24,648 nt of DNA from JAWLBR01 sp041687495 (lineage in GTDB: Bacteria > Bacillota > Limnochordia > DTU087 > JAAYGB01), in assembly GCA_041687495.1 (NCBI GenBank), contig JAWLBR010000045.1:1-24648 (forward strand). The letters are read 5' to 3'. Positions within the stretch are counted from its first letter, which is position 1. Every line of letters begins with the position of its first letter. The position numbers were made by a program, and so were the translations under genes. Under the pieces are notes generated by a model. It made no database searches and was not told the origin of the DNA. It was given only the letters and a program-made list of their open reading frames with translations. This document shows positions 24,228 to 24,648 of the stretch, in pieces.

Positions 24228-24648
24228 CTAGAGAATTGGACCTCCGGCCACTGCATCATCGCACCGAGGACAGGTGGGCCTCCCACAGTGGGTAATCTCT
24301 GGGTTGCCAGCGATGGTTGCCGTTGTCTTGTCGATAAACTCCCGCAAGGGAAACTTACGCCACAAACTGTCGCCGACCTGAATACGCTCTTCGATATCCG
24401 ATACTGTCTCATCCAACCTGGAGAAAGCTTCAGAACAGCTGCCGATCTGCACTTCCTGGATCTGGCCATCGGCGGCCAAAGCCCAGCGCCGAAACAGATT
24501 GCGCCCAGCTAGTTCCTCAGCAAAGTGGATAGGAGTTGCCTTGGTCAGATCAACACCCATCAGCAGAAGGTATCCGCCCTGCTCGTAGGCTCGACGGTAG
24601 GGCCCGTAGACGTCTAAGGGCTTCTGCGCTATGATTATCTGCTCGGCC
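24228..24648 (-). CDS. AAC(3)-family N-acetyltransferase, 3' part (5' end outside window)
   Basis: The minus-strand frame is open from the right edge to the stop at 24228, giving 139 C-terminal residues. The internal ATG at 24560 is not the start, because upstream codons continue the family sequence (DVYGPYRRAYEQGGYLLLMG). The segments GGYLLLMGVDLTKATPIHFAEE and GSCSEAFSRLDETV match the C-terminal half of the aminoglycoside 3-N-acetyltransferase family (YokD/AAC(3)), which transfers acetyl from acetyl-CoA. The end carries CGRPTCPRCDDA, a possible metal-binding cysteine cluster. Catalytic residues in the N-terminal half cannot be checked. Many environmental members have no shown resistance role. 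It is the only clear minus-strand gene here. Confidence 0.83.
   Translation of the reverse strand, partial: AEQIIIAQKPLDVYGPYRRAYEQGGYLLLMGVDLTKATPIHFAEELAGRNLFRRWALAADGQIQEVQIGSCSEAFSRLDETVSDIEERIQVGDSLWRKFPLREFIDKTTATIAGNPEITHCGRPTCPRCDDAVAGGPIL

Noticed and set aside
24228..24560. The minus-strand frame from ATG 24560 as a complete small gene
   Set aside because: Family sequence continues upstream of that ATG to the window edge, so it is the 3' part of a longer gene.

Overview
The window looks like chromosomal DNA from a bacterium of the Bacillota (Firmicutes), class uncertain. The reasons are strong AGGAGG-type Shine-Dalgarno sites before almost every gene, frequent TTG and GTG starts, short intergenic gaps, nearly all genes on one strand and Firmicutes-style gene neighbourhoods. 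Base composition is roughly balanced. No phage, transposase, integrase, CRISPR array or rRNA was seen. The species call is inference only.

Layout. (1) 1-2706: housekeeping block with the 3' part of murD (peptidoglycan precursor ligase), rph (RNase PH, tRNA 3' trimming) and the XTP/dITP pyrophosphatase gene, the last two overlapping by 32 nt. (2) 2793-3336: a tRNA operon (Pro-UGG, Gly-UCC, Arg-UCU, His-GUG) with a clear sigma-70-type promoter and a strong 3' hairpin. (3) 3337-10213: a long leader rich in palindromes, then a five-gene Opp/Dpp-type importer (binding protein, two permeases, two ATPases), closed by an intrinsic terminator. A perfect hairpin separates the binding-protein gene from the permeases. 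(4) 10300-10830: a small four-helix membrane protein and a terminator. (5) 10993-17035: a MacB/FtsX-like export system of ATPase, lipoprotein adaptor, 944-residue permease and a second ATPase whose C-terminus looks like an AbrB/SpoVT beta-hairpin domain, followed by a small unknown ORF. (6) 17081-18615: an HD-domain nucleotidase-like protein and a PhnP-like metallo-beta-lactamase-fold hydrolase, with a terminator just before the second gene's ribosome binding site. (7) 18816-24648: mostly single genes of accessory character: VOC protein, GNAT acetyltransferase, APH-like phosphotransferase, a DUF6544-like membrane-anchored protein, a small P-loop kinase-like protein, a pair of flavodoxin-fold proteins with complementary motif loss and, on the minus strand at the edge, the 3' part of an AAC(3)-family acetyltransferase.

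The importer genes should work as one membrane complex for peptide or oligosaccharide uptake. The 10993-16769 genes should form one exporter or extracytoplasmic remodelling machine driven by two different ATPases. The right-hand region holds several small-molecule modification enzymes related to antibiotic-modifying families, but nothing in the sequence shows what they act on. The points most worth a second look are the AbrB-like tail on the export ATPase, the complementary flavodoxin pair, the structured leader of the importer and the nested stem-loop at 19247-19317.
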